A stretch of 6,405 nucleotides of DNA, from NCBI GenBank assembly GCA_964594175.1, contig CAZQLM010000047.1, positions 1-6,405 of the forward strand, read 5' to 3'. The notes beneath the pieces were generated by a model, which made no database searches, had not been told where the DNA came from, and saw only the letters and a program-made list of their open reading frames with translations. Source of the DNA: SZUA-1535 sp964594175. Its GTDB lineage: Archaea; Aenigmatarchaeota; Aenigmatarchaeia; Aenigmatarchaeales; SZUA-1535. The position numbers and the translations under genes are program-made. Shown in pieces: positions 1 to 5,645 of the stretch (the stretch's first letter is position 1; each line of letters begins with the position of its first letter).

Positions 1-1
1 A

Positions 2-544
2 TTACCATCTTATCTCTTCAAGAAATTTTTGGAATATTTAGCTTCTATTCTGCTTCCAGAAAAAATTAGAAGAGAAACAGAAATTTTAGAATCTATGATT
101 GGCTCGCCATGTAAAGCTCTAGAAAGTATTTTCTTTCTTCTTGTAGTTCCGTTTGTGATAGGATGGCTAACAGTTATTTATCTTTTTCCTTCTTTTCTTC
201 CACTCCAAATAGATTTTAGTGGAATGGCTAAAATTCATTTTTTATCGATTCATTTTCTAGGAGTGTATTATTTTTATTGTGCTTTAATCGGAAAATTTGA
301 TAAGTATTTCGGATTTGAAACCAAAAAAGTAAAATCAAAAGAAATCAAAAAATTTTTAGAGAAAAGTTATCCTTTGGAATTTTACGTAGGCGGAGTGTTA
401 TGCTATTTAACCGCAATTGTATCTCTTTTTCTGCTCTCTCCTTTTATTGCAATAATTTACTTCATAATCTACTTTACAGGCGGAACATTTTTAATCTTAT
501 ACGGAAAGCTTATAGAGAATAAGAAAAAAAGAAAAGAAGGGTGA
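2..544 (+). CDS. Multi-span membrane protein, 5' end cut by window edge
   Basis: The reading frame is open to the left edge of the window, so about 180 C-terminal residues are seen and the true start probably lies upstream. A TTG at base 29 could start translation, but it has no Shine-Dalgarno sequence and the frame continues through it. Counting from that TTG, hydrophobic stretches at about residues 34-54, 69-88, 117-137 and 139-160 suggest four membrane helices. A charged Lys/Glu-rich stretch (about 97-112) lies between helices 2 and 3, and the C-terminus is very basic. I do not recognise the family. The stop is 4 nt before the arginine decarboxylase start and the GGTGA at 540-544 overlaps the stop, so the two genes are probably cotranscribed and translationally coupled. 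A role linked to agmatine or polyamines is possible from position only. Confidence 0.75.
   Translation, partial: LPSYLFKKFLEYLASILLPEKIRRETEILESMIGSPCKALESIFFLLVVPFVIGWLTVIYLFPSFLPLQIDFSGMAKIHFLSIHFLGVYYFYCALIGKFDKYFGFETKKVKSKEIKKFLEKSYPLEFYVGGVLCYLTAIVSLFLLSPFIAIIYFIIYFTGGTFLILYGKLIENKKKRKEG
540..544 (+). promoter_or_regulatory. Shine-Dalgarno site for pdaD
   Basis: GGTGA complements the archaeal 16S 3' end and overlaps the TGA stop of the upstream membrane-protein gene, 4 nt before the ATG at 549. It fixes that ATG as the start and points to translational coupling. Confidence 0.7.
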
Positions 545-548
545 AAAG

Positions 549-1034
549 ATGCAAGCACTTATTCCAAAAAAAGTTTGTTTCGTAAAAGGTGTAGGAAAGC
601 ATAAAGACGCTTTAATGAGCTTCGAGCTCGCTTTGAGAAATGCAGGCATAAACGGTTTTAATTTAGTACAAGTTAGCAGCATTTTGCCACCGGGCTGTAA
701 AATTGTAACTCCAGAATATTTGCTTGGAAAATTGAAACCAGGCGAAATAGTTTTCTGTGTAATGGCAAAAATAACTACAAAAGAAAAAGCTGCAGCTTAT
801 GCAGCGATTGGTTGTTCTTTTCATAAAAAGGTGCACGGATATCTTACAGAATATTCAGGTTTTTCTAAAAATGGTTTTTCTCCACTGAAGCATGCTAAAA
901 GCTCAGCAAAAGAAATGTTTATTTCAAAACATGGTTTTGCTCCGGAAAAAGTTACCGGAATAGAAATTAGAGGAAAGAGCGATGGAAAAGATTTTGTAAC
1001 TCTTGTTGCAGCTGCTGTATTTTCGCTGAGGTAG
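549..1034 (+). CDS. pdaD: Pyruvoyl-dependent arginine decarboxylase
   Basis: This enzyme decarboxylates L-arginine to agmatine in the cytoplasm. In archaea agmatine feeds polyamine synthesis and the agmatidine modification of tRNA-Ile(CAU). The 161-aa length is normal for the family. The proenzyme cleavage site is visible as Val-Ser-Ser-Ile-Leu-Pro-Pro-Gly at residues 42-49: self-cleavage between Ser43 and Ser44 would give a beta chain of about 43 residues and an alpha chain carrying an N-terminal pyruvoyl group. Asn38 fits the conserved Asn a few residues before the cleavage site, and Glu101 in GYLTEY fits the catalytic Glu. The gene sits second in a run of three tightly packed plus-strand genes. 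Family assignment is firm; residue equivalences are from memory of the Methanocaldococcus jannaschii enzyme. Confidence 0.95.
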   Translation: MQALIPKKVCFVKGVGKHKDALMSFELALRNAGINGFNLVQVSSILPPGCKIVTPEYLLGKLKPGEIVFCVMAKITTKEKAAAYAAIGCSFHKKVHGYLTEYSGFSKNGFSPLKHAKSSAKEMFISKHGFAPEKVTGIEIRGKSDGKDFVTLVAAAVFSLR

Positions 1035-1040
1035 ATTATC

Positions 1041-1607
1041 ATGAAAATCTACTTTGCTACAGCCAATAAAGGTAAATTTAAAGAATGTAAAGAGTTTATG
1101 AAAAAACATGGAATTAAAGTTAGGCAGAAGAAAATAGAATTGTTAGAGATTCAGGCAAATACTCTTGAAGAGGTTGCTAAGTTTAAAATAAGAGAAGCTT
1201 ACGAAAAAATAAAAGCTCCGGTATTTGTAGAAGATGCAGGACTTTTTATAAAGGCTCTTAAAGGGTTTCCAGGAGTTTATTCTTCTTACGTTTACAAAAC
1301 TATTGGCTGTAAAGGAGTATTAAAGCTCATGGAAAACGCAAAAGAGAGAGAGGCGGATTTCAAGGCTGTTATAGCTTTCGCCAACAAAAATGGAAAAATA
1401 AAAATTTTCAAAGAGGTCTGCAAAGGAAGAATAGCTTTACAGGAGAAGGGAAAAAGCGGCTTTGGTTTTGACCCTATTTTCATTCCGCGAGGCTATGAAA
1501 AAACATTTGCAGAAGACTTTGAGCTAAAACAAAAACTTTCGCATAGAGTAAAAGCTTTGGAAAAATTTGCTAAATATTTAAGAAATTTTGGGAAAAATTT
1601 CATTTAA
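1041..1607 (+). CDS. XTP/dITP pyrophosphatase (HAM1/RdgB family)
   Basis: This house-cleaning enzyme hydrolyses non-canonical purine nucleotides (XTP, ITP, dITP) to the monophosphate and pyrophosphate, keeping deaminated bases out of DNA and RNA. The 188-aa length is standard. Family motifs in order are: Thr-Ala-Asn-x-x-Lys at residues 7-12, the acidic Glu64-Asp65-Ala-Gly metal site, Phe-Pro-Gly at 76-78, Ser-Gly-Phe-Gly-Phe-Asp-Pro at 139-145, and Ser-His-Arg at 167-169. All are intact. The ATG lies 6 nt after the pdaD stop, with GAGGT at 1028-1032 as the Shine-Dalgarno sequence. The last 30 nt overlap, tail to tail, the end of the minus-strand AbiEii-like gene. Confidence 0.95.
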   Translation: MKIYFATANKGKFKECKEFMKKHGIKVRQKKIELLEIQANTLEEVAKFKIREAYEKIKAPVFVEDAGLFIKALKGFPGVYSSYVYKTIGCKGVLKLMENAKEREADFKAVIAFANKNGKIKIFKEVCKGRIALQEKGKSGFGFDPIFIPRGYEKTFAEDFELKQKLSHRVKALEKFAKYLRNFGKNFI

Positions 1608-2486
1608 TACCTCTAATACTCCTTCTTTTCCGTACTCCAAAATATTTTTTGTAAATTTTTCTATTTTCGTTGAATCGGTATACTTTAACCTTTCGTAAAG
1701 AATTTTGTTAAGATCGTTCATTTTATCACTTTGAATTCCAGCTCTTTTCAGAATTTCCTTGACTTCTCTCCTGCTTAGAGCAAAAATAACGGAAGACCTT
1801 ACCATTTCTTCAGGAGAATAGCTTTCGCATAATGTATAAAGTTTTTCCAAGGAAAAAGAATACGTTTTTTCAGGAAATGTTCCTGAAGCTATCAAGTATT
1901 CTGTTTTTCTTTGTATAAATTTTTTAAATTTCTTCATAGTAATTATCCATGAACAGAGTTTTGTGCAACTCTCACCAAGTTCTTCGATACACTCTTTAAT
2001 CAATTCTTTCTCAATATCTCTAGCAAGTAGCGGTATATCATAAGCGTCTCTAATAGCTTCCGCTCCTCGAAAATGTAAACTAATCCATTCCATTTTCTTT
2101 TTTAAAATTTCTTCCTTTTCCAATTTTTTACCAATAAGTTTAGAACCTCTTTCAGAAAAATATTCATTGAAAGTTCCTATTTCTTGTGTTTGGTATTTCT
2201 CTAGATTTACGTTCTCAATTATAAGATAAAGAAAAAGGCTTCTTTCAAGATTTTTGAAATAGTACTTAGCCCCGCTTTCGTGAATGTAAGGTCCTTTAAA
2301 TTCGGTTGGAACATTTTCCTCAGACAAAAGAATATCGATATCATCAGAATATCTTCTAAATTCAGGCATGAAATAAGAATTAGCACAAATTCCACCTGTA
2401 ATAACACATTTTTCTGCTAGATTTAAACGAGAAAATTCTTTTACAAGTTTATACGTATTCTCTATGTAGTTTTTTGGCAGATTCAT
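1578..2486 (-). CDS. AbiEii/AbiGii-like nucleotidyltransferase (DUF1814 type)
   Basis: This 302-aa protein has the order of motifs of the AbiEii/AbiGii toxin family. A Gly-Gly at 31-32 is followed by Arg45-Tyr-Ser-Asp-Asp-Ile-Asp51, equivalent to the family's GG...RxSxDID nucleotide and metal site. A downstream Lys-rich helix (about 129-131) leads into Arg140 and Arg146-Asp147-Ala-Tyr-Asp150, matching the K...R...RDxxD signature. Characterised relatives (AbiEii of type IV toxin-antitoxin systems, mycobacterial MenT enzymes) transfer nucleotides, in some cases to tRNA ends. The C-terminal half is helical and charged. No AbiEi-like transcriptional antitoxin is encoded beside it, so it looks orphan. 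It is divergent from the uracil-DNA glycosylase gene, and its ATG sits about 25 nt from a TATA-like A/T box, consistent with a leaderless mRNA. Fold assignment is good; toxin function is inferred. Confidence 0.75.
   Translation of the reverse strand: MNLPKNYIENTYKLVKEFSRLNLAEKCVITGGICANSYFMPEFRRYSDDIDILLSEENVPTEFKGPYIHESGAKYYFKNLERSLFLYLIIENVNLEKYQTQEIGTFNEYFSERGSKLIGKKLEKEEILKKKMEWISLHFRGAEAIRDAYDIPLLARDIEKELIKECIEELGESCTKLCSWIITMKKFKKFIQRKTEYLIASGTFPEKTYSFSLEKLYTLCESYSPEEMVRSSVIFALSRREVKEILKRAGIQSDKMNDLNKILYERLKYTDSTKIEKFTKNILEYGKEGVLEVLNEIFPKIS
1645..1660 (+). terminator. Possible oligo-T terminator of the pdaD operon
   Basis: Archaeal transcription often ends at oligo-T runs without a hairpin. 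T6 (1645-1650) and T5 (1656-1660) follow the pyrophosphatase stop by about 40 nt, inside the C-terminal coding part of the opposite-strand gene. Such runs are common in this AT-rich sequence. A T5 on the minus strand at 1561-1565 could serve the AbiEii-like gene in the same way, inside the pyrophosphatase gene. Confidence 0.25.
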
Positions 2487-2505
2487 AAAAGTTTCAGAAT
2501 TTCAA

Positions 2506-2520
2506 AAATTTTTATTTTTA
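2506..2520. promoter_or_regulatory. Shared A/T box of a divergent promoter
   Basis: The gap between the AbiEii-like ATG (2486, minus) and the glycosylase start (2532 or 2541, plus) is only 45 bp and contains one run of A/T near its middle. Read on the minus strand it offers a TATA-like AAATAAAAATTT centred about 25 nt from the minus ATG. Read on the plus strand it offers TTTATTTTTA about 25 nt before the ATG at 2541. Both spacings fit leaderless archaeal transcripts. One box may serve both directions, or two overlapping boxes may be present. Confidence 0.45.
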
Positions 2521-2531
2521 TCTTTCCAAAT

Positions 2532-3119
2532 ATGTTTCGCATGAAAAAAGAACTTGCTGTACTTGAAGACAAAGTTTTTTCCTGCAAGGCTTGCGGGCTT
2601 TGGAAATATAGAAAAAAAGCGGTTTTTGGAGAAGGCGATGAAAATGCAAAAATCATGCTCATTGGTCTTGGCCCTGGATATTGGGAAAATATTAAAGGTA
2701 AGCCATTTGTAGGGCCCGCTGGAAAGCTTTTAGATTCTTTGCTTAGCTTTGCCGAACTTAAAAGGGAGAAGCTTTATATTACGAATATTGTTAAGTGCTT
2801 TCCTCCTAATAATTCTCCTTCACAAGAGCAGGTTAAAATTTGTACATCTTTGTATTTAGAAAGGCAAATAGAGATAATCTCTCCTAAGGTCATAATACCG
2901 CTTGGCAATCTTGCAAGTGAATGGGTTTTCAAAAAATACTCTCTACACCAAGCTTCCATGCATAAGATTCACGGAAAAATTTTTGAAGTAAAGAGTAACG
3001 AGGTTAATTTTATTATTCCCATGTATCATCCTGCTTCTGCTCTGCGAAATCCTGCTTTGAGGAAAACGCTTGTAGAAGACTGGAAAAAAATTAGAGAATT
3101 TTTACAAATGTTTAAATAA
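2532..3119 (+). CDS. Uracil-DNA glycosylase, Fe-S family 4 type
   Basis: The enzyme should excise uracil from DNA arising from cytosine deamination, starting base-excision repair. Cys18, Cys21, Cys89 and Cys104 match the four ligands of the 4Fe-4S cluster of family 4/5 enzymes. Motif A is Gly45-Leu-Gly-Pro-Gly49 followed by Glu52 and Gly-Lys-Pro-Phe-Val-Gly-Pro-Ala-Gly (56-64), and motif B is His166-Pro-Ala-Ser. The 195-aa length is usual. Residue 46 is Leu where family 4 normally has Glu (GEAPG or GEGPG), so catalysis or substrate range may differ; see findings. The frame begins at ATG 2532, but ATG 2541 (Met4) fits the TATA-to-start spacing of a leaderless transcript better. Numbering here is from 2532. 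It is divergent from the AbiEii-like gene. Confidence 0.9.
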   Translation: MFRMKKELAVLEDKVFSCKACGLWKYRKKAVFGEGDENAKIMLIGLGPGYWENIKGKPFVGPAGKLLDSLLSFAELKREKLYITNIVKCFPPNNSPSQEQVKICTSLYLERQIEIISPKVIIPLGNLASEWVFKKYSLHQASMHKIHGKIFEVKSNEVNFIIPMYHPASALRNPALRKTLVEDWKKIREFLQMFK

Positions 3120-3178
3120 TAGCATTACGGGAATTAGTAGTACAGTTGTTTATAGGGCAAAGCCAAACGAAAAAATAA

Positions 3179-3556
3179 AAAAAGAAAATTTTACAGGTAC
3201 AATGTAAGAAATATTCTTACAAATCTTTGCAAGCCGAAGAGCATGCAAAAGCCATGAATACACTTTCATTCATACAGGGTGAAGGAAGTTGCTATTTGAA
3301 ACATTTGCTTTTTGTTCGTGGTGAACTTAGATAGAAAATTTTCTGGATTCTGTAGAAGATGGAAAAATACACAAAAAAGACCTAATAATCTTCGTTAAGA
3401 AATTTAAGAAGAGAAATTGAAAAAGAGCATAAAGCTTATGCGACTTTCAACTGCACTTGCTTGCATGCAATACATTATCTGAAAGTTCTTTTCATTTTCC
3501 TTGCTGGCACAGGATTTGGGATGATGCTTTATTTCGTATTACATACTTTCATGCTT
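3179..3556 (+). pseudogene. Possible decayed gene in the 3120-3605 gap
   Basis: The 486-nt gap between the glycosylase and HEPN genes has no intact gene. It does have three successive plus-strand open stretches of plausible composition: 3179-3331, 3331-3417 in another frame, and about 3387-3556 back in the first frame. Joined by two frameshifts they read as a continuous, charged and helical protein ending in a hydrophobic segment (about 3480-3550). There is no good start codon for the first stretch and I recognise no family. The open stretches are short enough to arise by chance in some frames, so this is tentative. No tRNA or other structured RNA was found here. Confidence 0.25.
3203..3221. 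repeat. Perfect 8-bp inverted repeat, 3-nt loop
   Basis: TGTAAGAA (3203-3210), loop ATA, TTCTTACA (3214-3221) form a perfect 19-nt inverted repeat about 85 nt after the glycosylase stop. It could be a transcript hairpin near the end of that mRNA or a dimeric regulator site. No T-run follows, so a bacterial-style terminator is unlikely. Confidence 0.5.
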
Positions 3557-3570
3557 TGAAGAAGTTTGTA

Positions 3571-3582
3571 AAAAGTTTATAT
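3571..3582 (+). promoter_or_regulatory. TATA box for HEPN/MNT pair 1
   Basis: An A-rich stretch (AAAAG) runs into TTTATAT at 3576-3582, centred about 26 nt before the ATG at 3606. That spacing places the transcription start at or next to the start codon, so the mRNA is probably leaderless. No Shine-Dalgarno sequence precedes the ATG closely, which agrees. Confidence 0.55.
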
Positions 3583-3605
3583 CTATCTGGAGTTAATTTC
3601 AAGTT

Positions 3606-3983
3606 ATGAGTGCTTCAGAAGATGTTATTGAATGGTTAAAGAAAGCTGAAGAAGAATTAGAGACAGCTCTTGTGAATTATAAAAATGAAAGATTTGAAGC
3701 CGCTGCTTTTTTTGCACATCAAGCAGCAGAAAAAGCTCTTAAAGCTTTGTATATTTTCAACTACAGAAGACTATGGAAAATACATGATTTGCAGCTTCTT
3801 GCTGAAAGGGTTAAGGCACCAAAAACTGTGATCACAAAATGCGCAAAACTCAATCCTCATTATATAGCAACAAGATATCCTTCTGGAATTTCTTATTCTA
3901 ATGAAGTAGCATTAAGAGCCATTGAAGATGCTGAAAAGGTGGTTGAATGGGTAAAAAAGAAATTGAAAAAACTCTTGAGATAA
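3606..3983 (+). CDS. HEPN domain protein (pair 1 toxin candidate)
   Basis: This 125-aa all-helical protein matches the small HEPN family (PF05168 type). An N-terminal WLKKAEEELETA helix (10-21) is followed by Ala-Ala-Phe-Phe-Ala-His-Gln-Ala-Ala-Glu-Lys-Ala-Leu-Lys-Ala (33-47), the most conserved family segment. His60 in Ile-His-Asp-Leu and Arg90-Tyr91-Pro92 in the third helical region are also family features. The HEPN RNase motif RX4-6H is not present at its usual C-terminal place; Arg55-(X4)-His60 has the spacing but a different location, so nuclease activity is uncertain. It is followed, with 37 nt overlap, by an MNT nucleotidyltransferase gene, the standard two-gene HEPN/MNT arrangement. 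Such pairs act as toxin-antitoxin modules in several prokaryotes; here the function is inferred. Confidence 0.85.
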   Translation: MSASEDVIEWLKKAEEELETALVNYKNERFEAAAFFAHQAAEKALKALYIFNYRRLWKIHDLQLLAERVKAPKTVITKCAKLNPHYIATRYPSGISYSNEVALRAIEDAEKVVEWVKKKLKKLLR

Positions 3984-4282
3984 TTAAAAAATTCAAGGAA
4001 AAGTACAGAAATAAATTTAAAATTGATCAAATTATTATTTTTGGTTCATATGCAAAAGGAAAAATAAAAGAAAATAGCGATATTGACATGATTATAGTAA
4101 GTAAGAAATATTCATCGAAAGATCTTTTTTCAATAACACCCAAACTTTATCTAATACTTCACCAAGAAATGAAAATTAAAAGACCTATTGATATCTTACT
4201 TTATAGCAAAGTTGAATTTGAAAGAGAAAAAAATAGAATTTCTATCGTAAGTGAGGCGCTTAGAAAATGTATAGTTATATAG
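3947..4282 (+). CDS. MNT-type minimal nucleotidyltransferase (pair 1)
   Basis: This 111-aa protein has the polymerase-beta-fold signature: Gly33-Ser34, ten residues, then Asp45-Ile-Asp47, with a third likely metal-binding Asp at 82 (Pro-Ile-Asp-Ile-Leu). The acidic triad needed for nucleotide transfer is therefore intact. In characterised MNT/HEPN modules the MNT partner neutralises the HEPN toxin, in the MntA/HepT case by adding AMP to a toxin tyrosine. The HEPN partner here lacks the HXY motif, so the target may differ. The ATG lies inside the end of the HEPN gene, 37 nt before that gene stops, with GGTGG at 3938-3942 as the Shine-Dalgarno sequence, so translation is probably coupled. The stop lies 4 nt from the stop of the opposing nucleotidyltransferase gene. 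Confidence 0.85.
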   Translation: MGKKEIEKTLEIIKKFKEKYRNKFKIDQIIIFGSYAKGKIKENSDIDMIIVSKKYSSKDLFSITPKLYLILHQEMKIKRPIDILLYSKVEFEREKNRISIVSEALRKCIVI

Positions 4283-4286
4283 CTAT

Positions 4287-5072
4287 TTAGGATACGACTT
4301 CACTTCTAAGTTTCCAGCCATTTATTTCAAAACCGTCCATTTTTTCAAGTACATACTTTACCAGCTTCTTTGCGCATAGCATTTTTTCTTTTCTTGAGTC
4401 TGCTTTTAAACACGAGATAAAAAGTTTTTCAAAACGTTTATCAGGAAATTCTTTATAGCGGTATTCCTTTCGGAATCTATTATCTGTAAAAAATTTAATG
4501 AGCTTAGAAAATGGTGGAATTTCTACACGCAAAAATTTTGCATAACTTTCGAGAACTTGAATGAGTAATTTATTGTAAAGAAGCTCGAAATCCAAAGTTT
4601 TTTGAGCGTAAAGATCTTTTAGATTTTCCAGCTCATCCCAGAGGGAATATTTTGCTATTTCTAAAGAAGCTTTGCTCATTTTCTTGAATCCCCTTTTCAT
4701 CCATTTTTCTGCTTCTTTCTTAAGTTTAGCAACAACTCCGTGTCTATCAAAAACTACTTTTCCTATAACCAGCATTCTTGCCATGGTTTTACGGTTTCTT
4801 TCAAAATCTTCTTTAAAATATTTCCTTATCTGCTCGACAGGATTTGCAAAATACTCTATTAAAATACCATCTATTATGACATTTCCTCTTTCTCTCCATT
4901 TTACACGAGGAGAAAGCACAATGTAAACATCCAAATCGCTATATTTTGAAAAATAACTTGTAACAGCACTGCCTGTGAGGAAAGCTCCTTCTACATAGCT
5001 TTTGTTTCTCCAATTTTCAAGAAACTTGTTTATAGCTTGCATGTGTTTTTCTTTTAATCGCAAAAAGTTCAC
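4287..5072 (-). CDS. Standalone nucleotidyltransferase, 261 aa
   Basis: The N-terminal third carries the nucleotidyltransferase signature: Gly34-Ser35, ten residues, Asp46-Leu-Asp48, with a likely third acidic residue in Ile-Leu-Ile-Glu73-Tyr-Phe. About 150 residues of predicted helix follow (roughly 110-250), resembling the C-terminal helical domains of aminoglycoside/kanamycin nucleotidyltransferase-like proteins. The substrate is not evident; a small molecule, a protein or an RNA is possible. The frame opens with GTG at 5072. A TTTAAA box about 25 nt upstream fits a leaderless mRNA starting at that GTG; the alternative is ATG at residue 11. It lies between the two HEPN/MNT pairs, tail to tail with pair 1. 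Whether the helical half is a degenerate HEPN-like domain cannot be judged by eye. Confidence 0.8.
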   Translation of the reverse strand: MNFLRLKEKHMQAINKFLENWRNKSYVEGAFLTGSAVTSYFSKYSDLDVYIVLSPRVKWRERGNVIIDGILIEYFANPVEQIRKYFKEDFERNRKTMARMLVIGKVVFDRHGVVAKLKKEAEKWMKRGFKKMSKASLEIAKYSLWDELENLKDLYAQKTLDFELLYNKLLIQVLESYAKFLRVEIPPFSKLIKFFTDNRFRKEYRYKEFPDKRFEKLFISCLKADSRKEKMLCAKKLVKYVLEKMDGFEINGWKLRSEVVS

Positions 5073-5092
5073 CTTTTTTGTCCTTTTCCAAT

Positions 5093-5107
5093 GTTTAAAT
5101 CTTTCTA
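5093..5107 (-). promoter_or_regulatory. BRE/TATA promoter of the standalone nucleotidyltransferase
   Basis: Read on the minus strand, GAAAGATTTAAAC gives an A-rich BRE-like element followed by a TATA box (TTTAAA near 5095-5100). The box is centred about 25 nt before the GTG at 5072, supporting GTG as the start of a leaderless message. It lies in the 195-nt gap after the mntA-like gene, so this gene probably has its own transcript. Confidence 0.55.
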
Positions 5108-5267
5108 CAGATAAACATAAAATGCTCGCTTATGTCTACTGCACTTTCTCTCGTGCATGTTTTCAAATGCCATTCCCACTATTCGCTTCAATTTCCTTGT
5201 TCTGAGAGTAAAACTCTTTTACGTGTTGTTTATACTCTTGTCTCACAATTTTATTGTTTGTTACGAA

Positions 5268-5645
5268 TTATTTATAAATCTCTAAGCCAAGTTTTCTCTT
5301 TTGGAGAATTTCGTCCTTCCAAATTTTCCTGAATTTCCAGAAATAATAACTGAGCTCATTTTCATTTTTGCACCAGAGAATTTTTCCATCTTTTATCACT
5401 TCAATTTTCAATTTCAAGGGCAAAAGTTCGAAAATTTTTATGTCATACTTTGCTGTTAGCCCGCTTTCAAGAATTCTATCCCATATTTCTTTTACTTTCT
5501 TTATTTCTTTAGCAACTATGCATACATCTATGTCGCTTTTTTTTGTTTGCTCTCCCCGAGCAAAAGAGCCGAAAAGAAGTATTGCAAATGCTTTATCTTT
5601 GAATAAAGCAAAATCCTTTTCTATTTCTGAAATTTCTCTATCCAT
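5268..5645 (-). CDS. mntA: MntA-like antitoxin nucleotidyltransferase (pair 2)
   Basis: This 125-aa protein has Gly26-Ser27, ten residues, Asp38-Ile-Asp40, and a third likely Asp at 68 (Tyr-Asp-Ile-Lys-Ile-Phe), an intact MNT active site. In characterised HepT/MntA systems this enzyme adds AMP units to the tyrosine of the toxin's RX4HXY motif and so blocks its RNase activity. The partner gene just upstream keeps that motif, which supports the same mechanism. The ATG at 5645 lies 25 nt inside the end of the hepT-like gene, with a strong Shine-Dalgarno GGTGA at 5650-5654 four nt before it, so the two are one translationally coupled operon. The gene symbol rests on domain and partner, not on a database match. 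Confidence 0.85.
   Translation of the reverse strand: MDREISEIEKDFALFKDKAFAILLFGSFARGEQTKKSDIDVCIVAKEIKKVKEIWDRILESGLTAKYDIKIFELLPLKLKIEVIKDGKILWCKNENELSYYFWKFRKIWKDEILQKRKLGLEIYK

Noticed and set aside
3461..3470. TTGCATGCAA 10-bp palindrome as an attachment or operator site
   Set aside because: It is a single short palindrome with no partner copy or nearby integrase, tRNA or promoter; chance is likely.
3120..3605. tRNA, structured RNA or CRISPR repeat in the large gap
   Set aside because: No cloverleaf, no regularly spaced repeats and no GC-rich island (the usual sign of structured RNA in AT-rich archaea) were seen.
3606..4282. HEPN and MNT 1 as one gene broken by a frameshift
   Set aside because: Each is full length for its family, and the second has its own ATG and Shine-Dalgarno sequence. 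Short overlaps are the normal arrangement and pair 2 shows the same.
4672..4926. Plus-strand open frame of 84 codons opposite the NT gene
   Set aside because: It lies fully within the minus-strand gene with the GSX10DxD motif and has no translation signals of its own.
5205..5220. AGAGT-AAA-ACTCT hairpin followed by TTTT on the plus strand
   Set aside because: It looks like a small terminator, but no plus-strand gene precedes it. The minus strand, where the mntA transcript would end, has no T-run after the stem, and a 5-bp stem is weak.
5163..5267. 34 in-frame sense codons after the mntA-like stop codon, suggesting readthrough or a truncated C-terminus
   Set aside because: MNT proteins are complete at this length, and an open run of this size is expected now and then by chance; no homologous extension is recognised.
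5002..5332. Two overlapping plus-strand open frames of 66-67 codons
   Set aside because: They run antisense over the start of the NT gene, the intergenic gap and the end of the mntA-like gene, have unnatural Cys/Ser/Phe-rich composition and no promoter or Shine-Dalgarno sequence.
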